From positions 992,001 to 1,056,000 of the forward strand of contig NZ_CP016771.1 of assembly GCF_002288005.1 (NCBI RefSeq): DNA of 64,000 nucleotides. Direction: 5' to 3'. A program made the translations under genes and the position numbers. Under the pieces are notes generated by a model. The model did no database searches. It saw only the letters and a program-made list of their open reading frames with translations, and had not been told where the DNA came from. The stretch is from Candidatus Nanopelagicus hibericus (lineage in GTDB: Bacteria; Actinomycetota; Actinomycetes; Nanopelagicales; Nanopelagicaceae). Below, in pieces: positions 16,604 through 26,969 of the stretch; the first letter of the stretch is position 1, and every line of letters starts with the position of its first letter.

Positions 16604-19600
16604 GGCGCGATCACCGACCTGCCAGCAGGTTGAATTGGACAGGAGGATTTGACTGCGCAACTGCGACAGCGCTCATTAATGGTGGCAACAAAGGAGCTCT
16701 TACTCATGTCTTGCGCAATCTGTGAGATCTCATCAGTGACTGCTTTGGCATCAACCTTCGCCTGTACTCGCTCCTGCACACTTTTAACCTTGTGATCTCC
16801 CACGTAGATTAATTGCGCACCAGCCACCTCTTGATGCGCTAACTTATTTTCAAATCCGTTATTTACTACCGCCAATTGATAACTTTGCAATTGCTTGTTG
16901 GTAAGTGCATCAGCTTTAGATATCGCAGTTGCACCTGTCTTTAAATCTAAGATGTAATACTTATTATCTGCAGTTAATTCAATGCGATCTATCGCACCTG
17001 AAACTATTGCTTTTCCTAATTTAAACTCAAATTTTTCCTCCACCGCTACAAGTTGGTTTTTATTTTCTAGGTTCCAGCCATAAAACTTCTTTAGCATCAA
17101 AGATGCCCGACGATACTCATAATCTTTAATCCAACCTTGATTCATATCAATTAAACTCCACGCGCCCTTTAATTTAGATTCAAGTTGATCAAGTGAGAGA
17201 TGCGGATCAGCTTTTAATTGCGCCGCGATCACATGGATTGCACTGCCTAATACCTGCGCAGTTGAATCAGCATCCCTGCCGCCGGATTGCTCCAACATCC
17301 ACTTAAGGCCGCACTCAGTGAAGGATTCAAGTGAGCTAGGAGATATGCGAAGCACCTCTTCAGCAGTAATTACCGGTGAGGTGGTTGAGGGCGGAGTAAT
17401 CCCAACCCAGTTGCTTGGTTCTGCTGCCTTCACGCCATTTGTTGCCAAGGTTTTAAGCGCCCGCGTTGCAAACTCTAACTGCCCACCAGTTGCATCCTTT
17501 GCCATTCGGCGCAGCTCTGCCACCAGCGCTGGTTGCGTAATAGATCGCTGCCTACTGGAAATCTTTATCTCATCTGGTGCTAATTTTTCAAAGTATCTGG
17601 ATGGTTGATTATCCTCTTGAGAGACTGCGGTAATAAATAATTTTTCACTTGCGCGTGATAAAGCAACATTTAATAATCTCTCTTCATCAACAACTAATCC
17701 AGCAGCAGATATTGCATCTAACTGTGCGGGGTTACTAATACCGTGGCGAAATATCTCCACTAATCGCTCACTGCCAAGCAGTGAACCACGCTGTCTTAAG
17801 TTGGGCCAGCTACCTTCTTGCACTCCAGCTATCGCTACATATCGCCACTGCAAACCTTTAGCTGAGTGGACAGTCATCACTGAGACCGCATCACCTTTTT
17901 GCGCAGTAGCGGTGATGCTATCTGACAATATTTTCTCACCCAACAACTGGTCAATAAATAAGGCAGCGCCACCACCAAGTAATCTTTGGCTAAATCTTCT
18001 TGCCACCTCAAATAAGGTGATTACTGCATCTAAGTTTTGATCAGCCACCGCGCCAGCTCTGCCGCCATTAATAGCTTGCTGCTGCCAATAAGTTGAGATC
18101 GCCTCACCTTCATAATTTTTTGCATTACTCCAGATACTCCAAAGTAAATCTGAAATATCCTTTGATTTTGCATAATCTTTTTTAACCTGCCGGATCAAAT
18201 CATTTATCCGCTTAAGCGGGATTAATTGCTCCCAAGGTAGCTCTGGGGTTACAGATGTTAGGTGATCTAAGATCAATTGCGTTGAATTTTTACGATCTCC
18301 CTCTTTTTGCTCCTTGGTTAACGCAATTCGCATTGCGCGCAAGGAGATTGCATCCGCTCCAGCAAACTCACCTTTTAATAACTCTTCAATCTGATCCCAA
18401 TTTGCTGGTATCAACTTGAGCTGACCTAAGACAATCTCTGCGATCGTGATAATTGGCTTTATTGCTGGGTTATCAGCAAGTGATAGCGCTGCTGCATCAA
18501 TCTCAACTGGAATTGAATTAACTGCAAATGCCCGCTGCAGGGCAGATACTTGTGCGCCAGGTGATCTAAGAATTACTGCCATCTCAGACCATTTGACACC
18601 ATCTCGTAGATGAGCTGCTCTAAATTGATGGGCAATGTAATTTGCCTCATCACTTACACTGGCCAGCATTACTACATTTTTTTCACTGATATTTCGATAT
18701 ATGGTTGGCAGAGTTATAACATTTTTTATGCCCGCATCTTCAAGATCGGCCATTAAATTCTCTGGGTCAGCGCCGCGAAATCTACCAACGGCAGATTCAA
18801 CATCTGCAAATATTACTAATTCATCACCACTTAATAACTGCAGTAATTTGCGCTGAGCCTTATCAGACTCTTGAAACTCATCAACATAGATCACTTTAAA
18901 TAATTTGCGATACTTTTCAAGTAATTTTTGATTCTCCTGCAGTTTTTCAACCGCTTCAATGACTATCTCACTGGGATCAATTCGGATTATTGAATTTGCT
19001 GGGGTTAGATCTTTAAGCGCAGAAACTGATTTATATCTTTGCCAGAAGTCACAAATCGCAGGCCAATACTTTTGTTGATACTTTTTGCCAACTGCCAATA
19101 GCTCATCGGGTGAGCTGCCTCGTTCAGTTGCACGGTTTATAAACTCCCGCAGCTCTTTAGCAAAGCCTCTAGTGCTAAGTGCTGGGATTAACTCTTTGGG
19201 CCAAGATGTTTCACTTAAATCCTTTATATCCTGTTCTAATAATCCTCTAATTTGAGCATCTTGTTCAGCTCCTGAGAGCAGCACATACTTTTTACTCTCA
19301 CCCGCACTGGCATTAATTGGATCATTTAGAATCATAAATGCCAGTGAGTGAAATGTTCTGGCAATCGGCTCATTTACAGTGTGGGCTTTAGGATTTGCGG
19401 CTGCGATCTGATCTCGCAATTTACTGGCGCTGGCTCTGCCATAGGTAATAGCTAAAATAGAGTTTGCATCATCCCCGTTAGCAATTCGATTTGCGATCGC
19501 AGAAATTAAGGTTGAGGTTTTTCCACTTCCTGCCCTACCCATTACCAATAACTTTGAGCTGCGATGATTTACCACCGCCTTTTGTTGCTGATTTAATTCA

Positions 19601-19674
19601 GCCACTGCAATCGCATCACTCTTATGGGCAGCGCGAAGCAGCTTTATCTCAGAGGTATTTTTAGGGTTCACCAC
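16600..19674 (-). CDS. adnA: AdnA-like helicase-nuclease subunit
   Basis: This is the partner subunit of AdnB, with 1024 residues. It has Walker A GRAGSGKTST (about residue 46), Walker B IYVDEFQESD, motif V TVHSAKGLQWRY and motif VI VALSRASEKLF. The C-terminal third is an AddB/AdnA-type nuclease: a cysteine in FTECGLKWML (about 788), the catalytic ILDLKTG (about 908) and a terminal CRSCAVKSSC cluster (about 1000), which together should hold a 4Fe-4S cluster. Motif IV is less canonical than in AdnB (FADVESAVGRFRGA), fitting a weaker motor. The start is a GTG with TAAATT 6 bases upstream. Confidence 0.88.
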   Translation of the reverse strand: MVNPKNTSEIKLLRAAHKSDAIAVAELNQQQKAVVNHRSSKLLVMGRAGSGKTSTLISAIANRIANGDDANSILAITYGRASASKLRDQIAAANPKAHTVNEPIARTFHSLAFMILNDPINASAGESKKYVLLSGAEQDAQIRGLLEQDIKDLSETSWPKELIPALSTRGFAKELREFINRATERGSSPDELLAVGKKYQQKYWPAICDFWQRYKSVSALKDLTPANSIIRIDPSEIVIEAVEKLQENQKLLEKYRKLFKVIYVDEFQESDKAQRKLLQLLSGDELVIFADVESAVGRFRGADPENLMADLEDAGIKNVITLPTIYRNISEKNVVMLASVSDEANYIAHQFRAAHLRDGVKWSEMAVILRSPGAQVSALQRAFAVNSIPVEIDAAALSLADNPAIKPIITIAEIVLGQLKLIPANWDQIEELLKGEFAGADAISLRAMRIALTKEQKEGDRKNSTQLILDHLTSVTPELPWEQLIPLKRINDLIRQVKKDYAKSKDISDLLWSIWSNAKNYEGEAISTYWQQQAINGGRAGAVADQNLDAVITLFEVARRFSQRLLGGGAALFIDQLLGEKILSDSITATAQKGDAVSVMTVHSAKGLQWRYVAIAGVQEGSWPNLRQRGSLLGSERLVEIFRHGISNPAQLDAISAAGLVVDEERLLNVALSRASEKLFITAVSQEDNQPSRYFEKLAPDEIKISSRQRSITQPALVAELRRMAKDATGGQLEFATRALKTLATNGVKAAEPSNWVGITPPSTTSPVITAEEVLRISPSSLESFTECGLKWMLEQSGGRDADSTAQVLGSAIHVIAAQLKADPHLSLDQLESKLKGAWSLIDMNQGWIKDYEYRRASLMLKKFYGWNLENKNQLVAVEEKFEFKLGKAIVSGAIDRIELTADNKYYILDLKTGATAISKADALTNKQLQSYQLAVVNNGFENKLAHQEVAGAQLIYVGDHKVKSVQERVQAKVDAKAVTDEISQIAQDMSKSSFVATINERCRSCAVKSSCPIQPAGRSVIAP

Positions 19675-19686
19675 GTACTTAATTTA
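19675..19686 (-). promoter_or_regulatory. leaderless promoter -10 for adnA
   Basis: TAAATT on the minus strand (19681-19686) plus 6 bases precedes the GTG at 19674. It drives adnAB independently of typA. Confidence 0.45.
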
Positions 19687-19731
19687 ACTAGCCAACACCG
19701 ACAATCAGGCTAAAGCCTCACCACTTTGGGC

Positions 19732-21630
19732 TTAAGAGTTCTCGTTCGCTCGCTTTGCTTTAGAGGTATTTCTTGCCCGGGTAGAGCCATCTAAAATAAC
19801 CTTTCGAATTCGAACTACTGCAGGTGTTACCTCAACACACTCATCCTCTCGGCAAAACTCCAACGCCCCTTCCATATTTAATTTCTTGGCTGGAATTAAT
19901 CGCTCAGTTTCATCGGTGCCAGATGCTCGCATATTTGTTAACTTCTTCTCCCGCACACAATTAACATCTAAATCCTCATTACGTGAGTTCTCACCAATCA
20001 CCATGCCCTCATAAACCTCGTCCCCTGGCTCCACAAATATCGCACCCCGATCTTGGGTGCCATAAAGTGCGTAACTTGTTACTACTCCCATTCGATCTGA
20101 AACTAATGAACCAGTTGCGCGAGTGCGCAGCTCACCATGCCACGCCTCATAACCATCAAATACATGGTGAAGTAAGCCAGTTCCACGGGTCTCAGTTAAA
20201 AACTCAGTTCTAAAACCAATTAAGCCACGGGATGGAACTCGGTAATCAAGACGGATCCAACTAGTGCCATGGTTAACCATCTGCTCCATTCGACCCTTGC
20301 GCAGCGCCATTAATTGGGTAATTACCCCTAAGTACTCCTCTGGTGCGTCAATTGATAATCGCTCCATTGGCTCATGCACCTTGCCATCAATAATTTTGGT
20401 AACAACCTGCGGCTTACCAACAGTTAACTCAAATCCTTCTCGCTTCATAATCTCAACTAGTACTGCAAGCTGCAGCTCACCTCGTCCCTGCACCTCCCAG
20501 GTGTCAGGACGCTCGGTATTTAACACCCGCAGTGAAACATTTCCTACCAACTCAGCATCTAATCGACCTTTCACCTGCCGGGCGGTTAATTTATTTCCAC
20601 TCTTGCCAGCCAAAGGTGAGGTATTAATACCAATAGTCATCGAAATACTTGGCTCATCCACAATAATTAATGGCAACGGATGTGGGTTTTCTAAATCAGC
20701 AAGTGTTTCACCCAAAGTAATTGACTCAATTCCAGCCACCGCAATAATGTCTCCAGGGTGAGCCTCCTCCGCTGGCACTCGCTCAAGTGCTTCAGTCATT
20801 AATAACTCAGAAACTTTTACCCGTTGCGTACTACCATCTGTTTTAATCCAAGTAACTGATTGGCCTTTTTTAATCACACCTTCTCGAACTCGACAAAGCG
20901 CTAATCTGCCTAAGAAAGGAGATGAATCTAGGTTGGTTACATGTGCTTGCAGCGGTGCACCTTCATGGTACTGCGGTGCTGGAATTGCAGAAAATATCGT
21001 CTCAAATAAAACATCTAAGTTTTCCTCTTTCGGCATACCACCATCTGCGCACCGCTCAAGTGAGGCTCTGCCAGCTCTGGCTGAGGCGTAAACAATTGGA
21101 AACTCAATTTGCTCTTCATTGGCATCTAAATCTAAAAATAATGCGTACGCCTCATCAACCACCGCTGCAATTCTTGCATCTGGGCGATCTACTTTATTTA
21201 TTACCAAAATTACTGGCAGATTTTTTTGTAAGGCTTTTCTTAAAACAAATCGAGTTTGTGGCAAGGGACCTTCAGAGGCATCAACTAATAAAATAACACC
21301 ATCCACCATCTCTAATCCGCGCTCCACCTCGCCACCAAAATCTGCGTGCCCTGGGGTGTCGATGATATTTACAATGGTGTCACCACGTTTTACCGCGGTA
21401 TTTTTTGCCAAAATGGTAATTCCTTTTTCCCGCTCTAAATCCATGGAATCCATCATTCGCTCTTGGCCCTCATCCTGCTTTTTGTGAGCGGCAAATGCAC
21501 CAGATTGCCAAAGCATGGCATCAACCAAAGTTGTTTTGCCATGGTCAACGTGGGCAATAATTGCTACGTTTCTAAGATTCTCCCGTTTTTTAACTGGTAG
21601 ATCTTTTAAGTGTGCTTGTTTTTTAGACAT
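19732..21630 (-). CDS. typA: translational GTPase TypA/BipA
   Basis: This 632-residue ribosome-associated GTPase belongs to the EF-G-like family. G1 is AHVDHGKTTLVD, the switch region has GITILAKNTAV, G3 is DTPGHADFGGEVER, and G4 is NKVDRPDAR. The BipA-specific C-terminal part (RVPSRGLIGFRTEFLTETRGTG, SYALYGTQDRGAIFVEPGDEVYEGMVIGE) is complete, with a short basic tail. It assists ribosome assembly and stress or cold adaptation in other bacteria. The ATG overlaps the 3' end of ychF by 8 bases, so the two are one transcription unit. Confidence 0.96.
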   Translation of the reverse strand: MSKKQAHLKDLPVKKRENLRNVAIIAHVDHGKTTLVDAMLWQSGAFAAHKKQDEGQERMMDSMDLEREKGITILAKNTAVKRGDTIVNIIDTPGHADFGGEVERGLEMVDGVILLVDASEGPLPQTRFVLRKALQKNLPVILVINKVDRPDARIAAVVDEAYALFLDLDANEEQIEFPIVYASARAGRASLERCADGGMPKEENLDVLFETIFSAIPAPQYHEGAPLQAHVTNLDSSPFLGRLALCRVREGVIKKGQSVTWIKTDGSTQRVKVSELLMTEALERVPAEEAHPGDIIAVAGIESITLGETLADLENPHPLPLIIVDEPSISMTIGINTSPLAGKSGNKLTARQVKGRLDAELVGNVSLRVLNTERPDTWEVQGRGELQLAVLVEIMKREGFELTVGKPQVVTKIIDGKVHEPMERLSIDAPEEYLGVITQLMALRKGRMEQMVNHGTSWIRLDYRVPSRGLIGFRTEFLTETRGTGLLHHVFDGYEAWHGELRTRATGSLVSDRMGVVTSYALYGTQDRGAIFVEPGDEVYEGMVIGENSRNEDLDVNCVREKKLTNMRASGTDETERLIPAKKLNMEGALEFCREDECVEVTPAVVRIRKVILDGSTRARNTSKAKRANENS

Positions 21631-22696
21631 TAAACCTAAACTCCACTACATCGCCATCTGCCATCACGTAATCCTTACCCTCCATGCGCACCTTGCCATT
21701 GGCGCGGGCTTGCACCATTGATCCAGCAGCAACTAATTCATCAAAGGCGATGATCTCTGCCTTTATAAATCCTTTTTGAAAATCGGTGTGAATCACACCA
21801 GCTGCAACTGGCGCGGTATCACCTATATGAATCGTCCACGCTCTGGTCTCTTTTGGACCTGCGGTGAGATATGTCTGTAATCCTAATGTATTAAATCCAA
21901 CTCTTGCTAATGTAGTAAGGCCGGGCTCAGTTAATCCGATTGATTTAAGTAACTCCAGCGCATCTGCCTCATCTAAATCAGCTAATTCTGCCTCAGTTTT
22001 TGCATCTAAAAATATCGCCTCCGCAGGTGCTACCAATGCTGCCAACTCTGAACGTAATTGATTATCACCCAACTCGGCAGCATCAACATTAAATACATAT
22101 AAAAATGGCTTGGCGGTGAGAAGTTGTAACTCTTTAATCGCCTCAATATCCACCTTACTGCCGCGCAAGAGCACACCTTGATTCAAAACCTCCGCCGCAG
22201 CTTTTGCCGCCGCTAAAACTGGCACCTTCTCCTTTATTGTCCGCACCTCTTTTTCTAGGCGTGGAATCGCCTTTTCTAAAGTTTGCAGATCAGCTAAACA
22301 AAGCTCGGTATTAATAGTTTCCATATCTTTTTTCGGATCAACATTTCCATCAACATGGACTACATCCCCATCTTTAAAAACTCTAATTACTTGGCAGATT
22401 GCATCTGACTCTCTGATATTTGCTAAGAACTTATTTCCAAGTCCTGCCCCTTCCGATGCGCCCTTAACAATTCCGGCAATATCAACAAAGGAGACAGCAG
22501 CTGGCAGAATTTTTTCAGAGGTAAATATTTTGGCCAACACCGCCAGCCTTGGATCTGGCACCCCCACCACACCAACATTGGGTTCAATCGTGGCAAAGGG
22601 GTAGTTGGCAGCTAGGACATTATTTTTAGTCAGCGCATTAAACAGGGTGGATTTACCCACATTTGGCAGACCAACTATTCCGATTGAAAGGCTCAC
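21623..22696 (-). CDS. ychF: redox-regulated ATPase YchF (OLA1 family)
   Basis: This is a universally conserved Obg-related P-loop ATPase of 357 residues that binds ribosomes. The P-loop is GLPNVGKST (9-17), the G3 region DIAGIVKGASEGAGLGNKFL, and NVDAAEL takes the place of the GTP-selective NKxD, as expected for an ATP-preferring YchF. The C-terminal TGS-like domain (FNTLGLQTYLTAGPKETRAWTI ... DVVEFRFNV) is intact. Translation starts at GTG. Its stop overlaps typA. The unit diverges from rmuC with about 50 bases between. Confidence 0.96.
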   Translation of the reverse strand: MSLSIGIVGLPNVGKSTLFNALTKNNVLAANYPFATIEPNVGVVGVPDPRLAVLAKIFTSEKILPAAVSFVDIAGIVKGASEGAGLGNKFLANIRESDAICQVIRVFKDGDVVHVDGNVDPKKDMETINTELCLADLQTLEKAIPRLEKEVRTIKEKVPVLAAAKAAAEVLNQGVLLRGSKVDIEAIKELQLLTAKPFLYVFNVDAAELGDNQLRSELAALVAPAEAIFLDAKTEAELADLDEADALELLKSIGLTEPGLTTLARVGFNTLGLQTYLTAGPKETRAWTIHIGDTAPVAAGVIHTDFQKGFIKAEIIAFDELVAAGSMVQARANGKVRMEGKDYVMADGDVVEFRFNV

Positions 22697-22747
22697 GAGG
22701 GGTAAAGCCTACGCAAGATTGTCAGTACTTCCTGCCACTATAACCCC

Positions 22748-23899
22748 ATGCCCGCCTCGATCATCTCACTTATTATCGGCCTCGCTAGCGGAGTTGCCAT
22801 CGGCTATCTACTGGCCAAATTGCGCAGCAAAGCTGGGGCAGATAACTCACCCCTGTTAGATGATTATAAAAAGCAGTTAGAGGCTGAGAGAAGTAAAACT
22901 GAGAACTCAATCAAATTAACTGCCGAGCTAAATGCGATGAAGACAACAGTTGAAAAACTATCCAACCAATCAGTTGAGGCTAATCGGATTCGTACCCAAG
23001 CTGAGGCAAAACTTGAGACCACAATTAATGAGATGAGGCGTGCGAGTGAGTCAATATTTGATGAGACTAAAAAAATTGCTGGCGCATTATCTAGCAGTCA
23101 AACGCGAGGTAAATTTGGTGAGGCGCAATTAGAGCTACTTTTGCAATCAGCAGGGTTGCGTGAAGGACATGAGTATGCCAGGCAAAAATCCACCACCGAT
23201 GCTGATTCCGCAGGTATTCCAGATATCACCGTAAAAATGCCAGGTGGCAGCGCGATATTTATTGATTCTAAATTTCCATTTGATCGCTTCTTGGATGCAT
23301 TTGGCACAGAGATAGAGAGTGAACGCAATGAGTTTTTAGCCCAACATACTAAAGATTTACTTAAACATGTAGAGGCGTTGGCTAAACGTGGTTATCACAA
23401 ATCAGCTGGCTCCCCTGATTTTGTAGTTTTATTTGTTCCCTTTGAGACTTTACTAGCAGAGGCTTTGCGGATTGATCCAGCCTTTTTAGAAAAAGCATTT
23501 AAATTAAATGTCACCATCGCTACTCCAACCTCAATGATGGCTTTGCTGCGCACCATTGGTTATATCTTTACCAGAAATAAATTAGCGGATAATGCCGATG
23601 AGATTCAAAAGGTGGCAAACACCTTCCTTAAAAATATTACCTTGCTACATGGCAAGATTGTGGCGGTGGGTAAGGCGATCTCATCAACTGCCAAGGCGTA
23701 TGAGGATTTAATTCCTACCGCAGAAAAAACTGTCTTAAATCCAGCAAGACGTATTCATAATCTAGGAGTTGCTGGTGATAAAGAAAAATTAGCAATTGAG
23801 TATCCAGACTCACCTGGTGATGTAAGGGAGTTAAAGGCGATCTCTGCTGATGATGACTTTATTGAGGTAGAGGAGATCGAAGGTGGCAAGGATGAGTAG
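22748..23899 (+). CDS. rmuC: DNA recombination protein RmuC
   Basis: This 383-residue protein has an N-terminal membrane anchor with a GxxxG-like stretch (IISLIIGLASGVAIGYLLAKL), a coiled-coil segment (about 35-110), and the RmuC domain with TRGKFGEAQLELLLQSAGL, IPDITVKMPGGSAIFIDSKFPFDRF and DFVVLFVPFETLLAEAL. The fold belongs to the restriction-endonuclease-like nucleases. RmuC limits inversions at short repeats in E. coli; its mechanism is unresolved. It overlaps the following DUF6542 gene by 8 bases. Confidence 0.93.
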   Translation: MPASIISLIIGLASGVAIGYLLAKLRSKAGADNSPLLDDYKKQLEAERSKTENSIKLTAELNAMKTTVEKLSNQSVEANRIRTQAEAKLETTINEMRRASESIFDETKKIAGALSSSQTRGKFGEAQLELLLQSAGLREGHEYARQKSTTDADSAGIPDITVKMPGGSAIFIDSKFPFDRFLDAFGTEIESERNEFLAQHTKDLLKHVEALAKRGYHKSAGSPDFVVLFVPFETLLAEALRIDPAFLEKAFKLNVTIATPTSMMALLRTIGYIFTRNKLADNADEIQKVANTFLKNITLLHGKIVAVGKAISSTAKAYEDLIPTAEKTVLNPARRIHNLGVAGDKEKLAIEYPDSPGDVRELKAISADDDFIEVEEIEGGKDE

Positions 23900-24314
23900 T
23901 TTGCCAATTAACTCACCAATTAAAGGTCCTGGTTTAACAAAACCTGGGGTGGTAATTCTGCAGTTTGTAGTGATCTTTTTATTTGCTGCGGTTGAATTAC
24001 TCTTTCGCTCCTCCTTTGGAATTATCACCTGCCTTGCAATCTGGATTGCATTCTTCGGTGGTACTTACTTAGGTCGTACTGGCACCGCTTATGTAACCGC
24101 GGTTGCCCCACCAGTATCACTGCTGCTGAGCTCCTTTATCCTGCTGCCAACAATTGGCGGCTCATCCTTTGCGCCTACAAAGTTGCTGATTGATCTAGTA
24201 ACTGCGCTAGCTGCAGTATCTTTTTATTTACTCTCAGGTGCTGGAATTACTTGGTTCATTTGGTTTAAAAAAGAACGCAACCAAGGTAATCAATCACTTT
24301 CCGGCAGCTTTTAA
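23892..24314 (+). CDS. DUF6542-type small integral membrane protein
   Basis: This protein of about 140 residues has four hydrophobic helices ([55 protein letters not shown], and [23 protein letters not shown]) and a short polar tail. It resembles the actinobacterial DUF6542 proteins found beside ychF and ispH; the function is unknown. The ATG at 23892 overlaps the rmuC stop and has AAGGTGG upstream; a GTG nine bases earlier is possible. Its 3' end overlaps the convergent ispH by 21 bases. Confidence 0.7.
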   Translation: MSSLPINSPIKGPGLTKPGVVILQFVVIFLFAAVELLFRSSFGIITCLAIWIAFFGGTYLGRTGTAYVTAVAPPVSLLLSSFILLPTIGGSSFAPTKLLIDLVTALAAVSFYLLSGAGITWFIWFKKERNQGNQSLSGSF

Positions 24315-25259
24315 TTCCTTTCGCAGCTCCACCGGTAGTGAAAAAAGTAGATGCTCCTCAGTTGCAGTAATTACCTGCACATCACCAAAGCCACGCTTTG
24401 CCAGCCACTCAAGTAGATCCTTCACCAAGATCTCTGGTACTGATGCACCACTTGAAACTCCAACTGTTGTAACACCGCTTAACCATTCATCTTTCGCCTC
24501 AGCAGCAAAATCAATTAAGTAAGCAGCCTTTGCGCCATATTCAAGTGAGACCTCAACTAAGCGGACTGAATTAGATGAGTTTTTAGAGCCAACAATTAAA
24601 ACTAGATCCGCCTTTGGTGCTATCTCTTTGATCGCTACCTGTCGGTTTTGGGTGGCGTAACAAATATCATCGCTCGGTGGGTCAATTAAATTTGGAAAAC
24701 GTTTTCTCAGCTCTGCTACCGTAGCCAAAGTTTCATCCACACTTAAGGTTGTTTGGGATAACCAAGCCACTTTATTCTCATCTCGCACCTTAATATCTTT
24801 AATACTCGCAATGCCATCTACCAATTGAATATGTTTGGGTGCTTCACCGGCGGTGCCATCAACCTCTTCATGGCCCTTGTGTCCAATTAATAAAATATCG
24901 TAATCATCGGCGGCAAATCTTTTTGCTTCATTGTGCACCTTGGTCACCAGTGGGCAGGTGGCATCAATAGTTTTTAAATTTCGCTCCGCCGCACTTTGAT
25001 GGACCGCAGGTGATACGCCGTGGGCGGAGAAAACAACTATCGCACCCTCTGGCACCTCATCAGTTTCATCAACAAATATTGCGCCCCGCTCCTCTAAGCT
25101 TTGTACTACATATTTGTTGTGCACAATTTGCTTTCGCACGTAAACCGGTTTTCCATAAAGATCTATAGCTTTTTCAACGGTGACCACAGCGCGATCAACA
25201 CCTGCGCAGTAGCCACGTGGGGCGGCAAGTAGTACCTGCTTTTTACTGGCTGTGCTCAT
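24294..25259 (-). CDS. ispH: 4-hydroxy-3-methylbut-2-enyl diphosphate reductase IspH
   Basis: This is the last enzyme of the MEP isoprenoid pathway, reducing HMBPP to IPP and DMAPP, with 321 residues. The three cluster cysteines are in [23 protein letters not shown] and [14 protein letters not shown]-type substrate contacts appear as FSAHGVSP and [15 protein letters not shown]. The ATG is preceded by TAGGAT plus 6 bases. With ispE in this window it shows that the organism uses the MEP route. Confidence 0.97.
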   Translation of the reverse strand: MSTASKKQVLLAAPRGYCAGVDRAVVTVEKAIDLYGKPVYVRKQIVHNKYVVQSLEERGAIFVDETDEVPEGAIVVFSAHGVSPAVHQSAAERNLKTIDATCPLVTKVHNEAKRFAADDYDILLIGHKGHEEVDGTAGEAPKHIQLVDGIASIKDIKVRDENKVAWLSQTTLSVDETLATVAELRKRFPNLIDPPSDDICYATQNRQVAIKEIAPKADLVLIVGSKNSSNSVRLVEVSLEYGAKAAYLIDFAAEAKDEWLSGVTTVGVSSGASVPEILVKDLLEWLAKRGFGDVQVITATEEHLLFSLPVELRKELKAAGK

Positions 25260-25271
25260 GGGCTTATCCTA
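25260..25271 (-). promoter_or_regulatory. leaderless promoter -10 for ispH
   Basis: TAGGAT on the minus strand (25266-25271) plus 6 bases precedes the ATG at 25259. Confidence 0.5.
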
Positions 25272-25290
25272 ATTGATGATAGAAAGTGAG

Positions 25291-25303
25291 TAGATTTACC
25301 CCT
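25291..25303 (+). promoter_or_regulatory. near-leaderless promoter -10 for fumarase
   Basis: TAGATT (25291-25296) plus 7 bases precedes the ATG at 25304. The ispH -10 lies 20 bases away on the other strand. Confidence 0.45.
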
Positions 25304-26959
25304 ATGCCACCAGAGTTTACCTACCAAGATCTACTGCCAATTGGTGAGGATAAAACTGAGTATCGGCTGATTTCCAAGACAGGGGTAAGTGGCTTCACCG
25401 CAGATGGCCGGCAATTTTTAAAGGTTTCCAAGGAAGCAATAACGGAATTAACCCAGGTTGCGATGCATGATATTTCACATTATCTGCGCAGTGAGCATCT
25501 TGCGCAATTGGCTAATATTTTAAAAGATCCAGAGAGCTCAGCTAATGATCGATTTGTGGCAACTGATCTTTTAAAAAATGCCAATATCTCAGCCGGTGGC
25601 ATCTTGCCGATGTGTCAGGACACCGGAACTGCAATTGTGATGGGTAAAAAAGGTCAGCAGGTATTAACGGAGGAGAAGGATGAGATCTCAATCTCCAGAG
25701 GTGTTTATGAGGCTTTCACCAAATTAAATCTTCGCTACTCCCAATTAGCACCAGTTACTACCTGGGAGGAGAAAAACACTGGCAATAATTTGCCGGCCCA
25801 AATCGAGATCTACTCCGATACTGATCATCCAGACGAGTACAACTTCTTATTTATTGCCAAAGGTGGCGGCAGTGCTAATAAATCATTTTTATATCAAGAA
25901 ACAAAAGCGGTCTTAAACCCCACCACATTTATGAGTTGGCTGGAGGAAAAACTTCGCTCCCTGGGCACCTCCGCCTGTCCGCCTTATCACCTAGTAGTAG
26001 TAATTGGTGGCACCAGCGCTGAGTACACAGTTAAGGCAGCGAAGCTGGCAAGTACTAAGTATTTAGATTCTCTACCCACAAAAGGTGATGCTAAAACTGG
26101 CCATGGCTTTAGAGATCTAGAATTAGAAAAAGAAGTATTAAAATTGACGCAAAACATTGGCATCGGCGCCCAATTTGGTGGCAAGTACTTCTGCCATGAT
26201 GTGCGAGTTGTCAGGTTGCCCCGTCATGGTGCATCCCTGCCAATTGCAATTGCTGTTTCATGTTCAGCAGATCGCCAGGTGAAGGCGAAGATCACCAAGG
26301 ATGGCATCTTTATTGAAAAACTTGAGACTGAGCCAGCACACTTTTTACCTGCTGCCACCAAAGAAGATTTAGATGGCCCGGAGATAAATATTGATTTATC
26401 AGCGCCAATGGCTGATATTTTGGCTCAATTATCAAAGTATCCCGTTAAAACTCGAGTTAATTTATCTGGCACATTAGTAGTTGCCAGGGATTTAGCCCAT
26501 GCCAAATTAAAGGAGCTACTAGAAAGTGGAAAACCACTTCCAGATTACTTTAAAAAGCATGCAGTTTATTACGCAGGTCCTGCCAAAACTCCAACTGGAT
26601 TTGCCTCTGGCTCCTTTGGTCCCACAACTGCCGGAAGAATGGACTCTTATGTAGAGCAGTTCCAAGCAGCAGGTGGTTCGTTAATTATGTTGGCAAAGGG
26701 AAATCGCTCCGAGATAGTTTCAGCAGCTTGCAAAAAGTATGGCGGCTTTTACCTAGGATCTATTGGTGGCCCTGCTGCCAGACTTGCCCAGGATTGCATC
26801 AAAAAAGTTGAGGTTTTAGATTACGAAGAGTTGGGTATGGAGGCAATTTGGAAAATTGAGGTGGAAAACTTTCCAGCTTTTCTAATTATTGATGATAAAG
26901 GAAATGATTTTTACGCCCAAACCAGAAAGCCATTAAGTATTGGGAAAAAACCTAACTAG
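25304..26959 (+). CDS. fum: class I (Fe-S) fumarate hydratase
   Basis: This iron-sulfur fumarase of the FumA/FumB type interconverts fumarate and malate in the TCA cycle and has 551 residues from the chosen start. Cluster ligands are in [33 protein letters not shown] and [17 protein letters not shown]. The alpha domain ([20 protein letters not shown]) and beta domain ([41 protein letters not shown]) are fused as in the single-chain form. The frame is open to a GTG at 25286, but the ATG at 25304 matches the family N-terminus and has a TAGATT box just upstream. This class is oxygen-sensitive, unlike FumC. Confidence 0.94.
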   Translation: MPPEFTYQDLLPIGEDKTEYRLISKTGVSGFTADGRQFLKVSKEAITELTQVAMHDISHYLRSEHLAQLANILKDPESSANDRFVATDLLKNANISAGGILPMCQDTGTAIVMGKKGQQVLTEEKDEISISRGVYEAFTKLNLRYSQLAPVTTWEEKNTGNNLPAQIEIYSDTDHPDEYNFLFIAKGGGSANKSFLYQETKAVLNPTTFMSWLEEKLRSLGTSACPPYHLVVVIGGTSAEYTVKAAKLASTKYLDSLPTKGDAKTGHGFRDLELEKEVLKLTQNIGIGAQFGGKYFCHDVRVVRLPRHGASLPIAIAVSCSADRQVKAKITKDGIFIEKLETEPAHFLPAATKEDLDGPEINIDLSAPMADILAQLSKYPVKTRVNLSGTLVVARDLAHAKLKELLESGKPLPDYFKKHAVYYAGPAKTPTGFASGSFGPTTAGRMDSYVEQFQAAGGSLIMLAKGNRSEIVSAACKKYGGFYLGSIGGPAARLAQDCIKKVEVLDYEELGMEAIWKIEVENFPAFLIIDDKGNDFYAQTRKPLSIGKKPN

Positions 26960-26969
26960 TTAAAATCTT

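Noticed and set aside
16604-16660. N-terminal extension of adnB
   Set aside because: It lies inside adnA, and the ATGA junction gives a better start at 16603.
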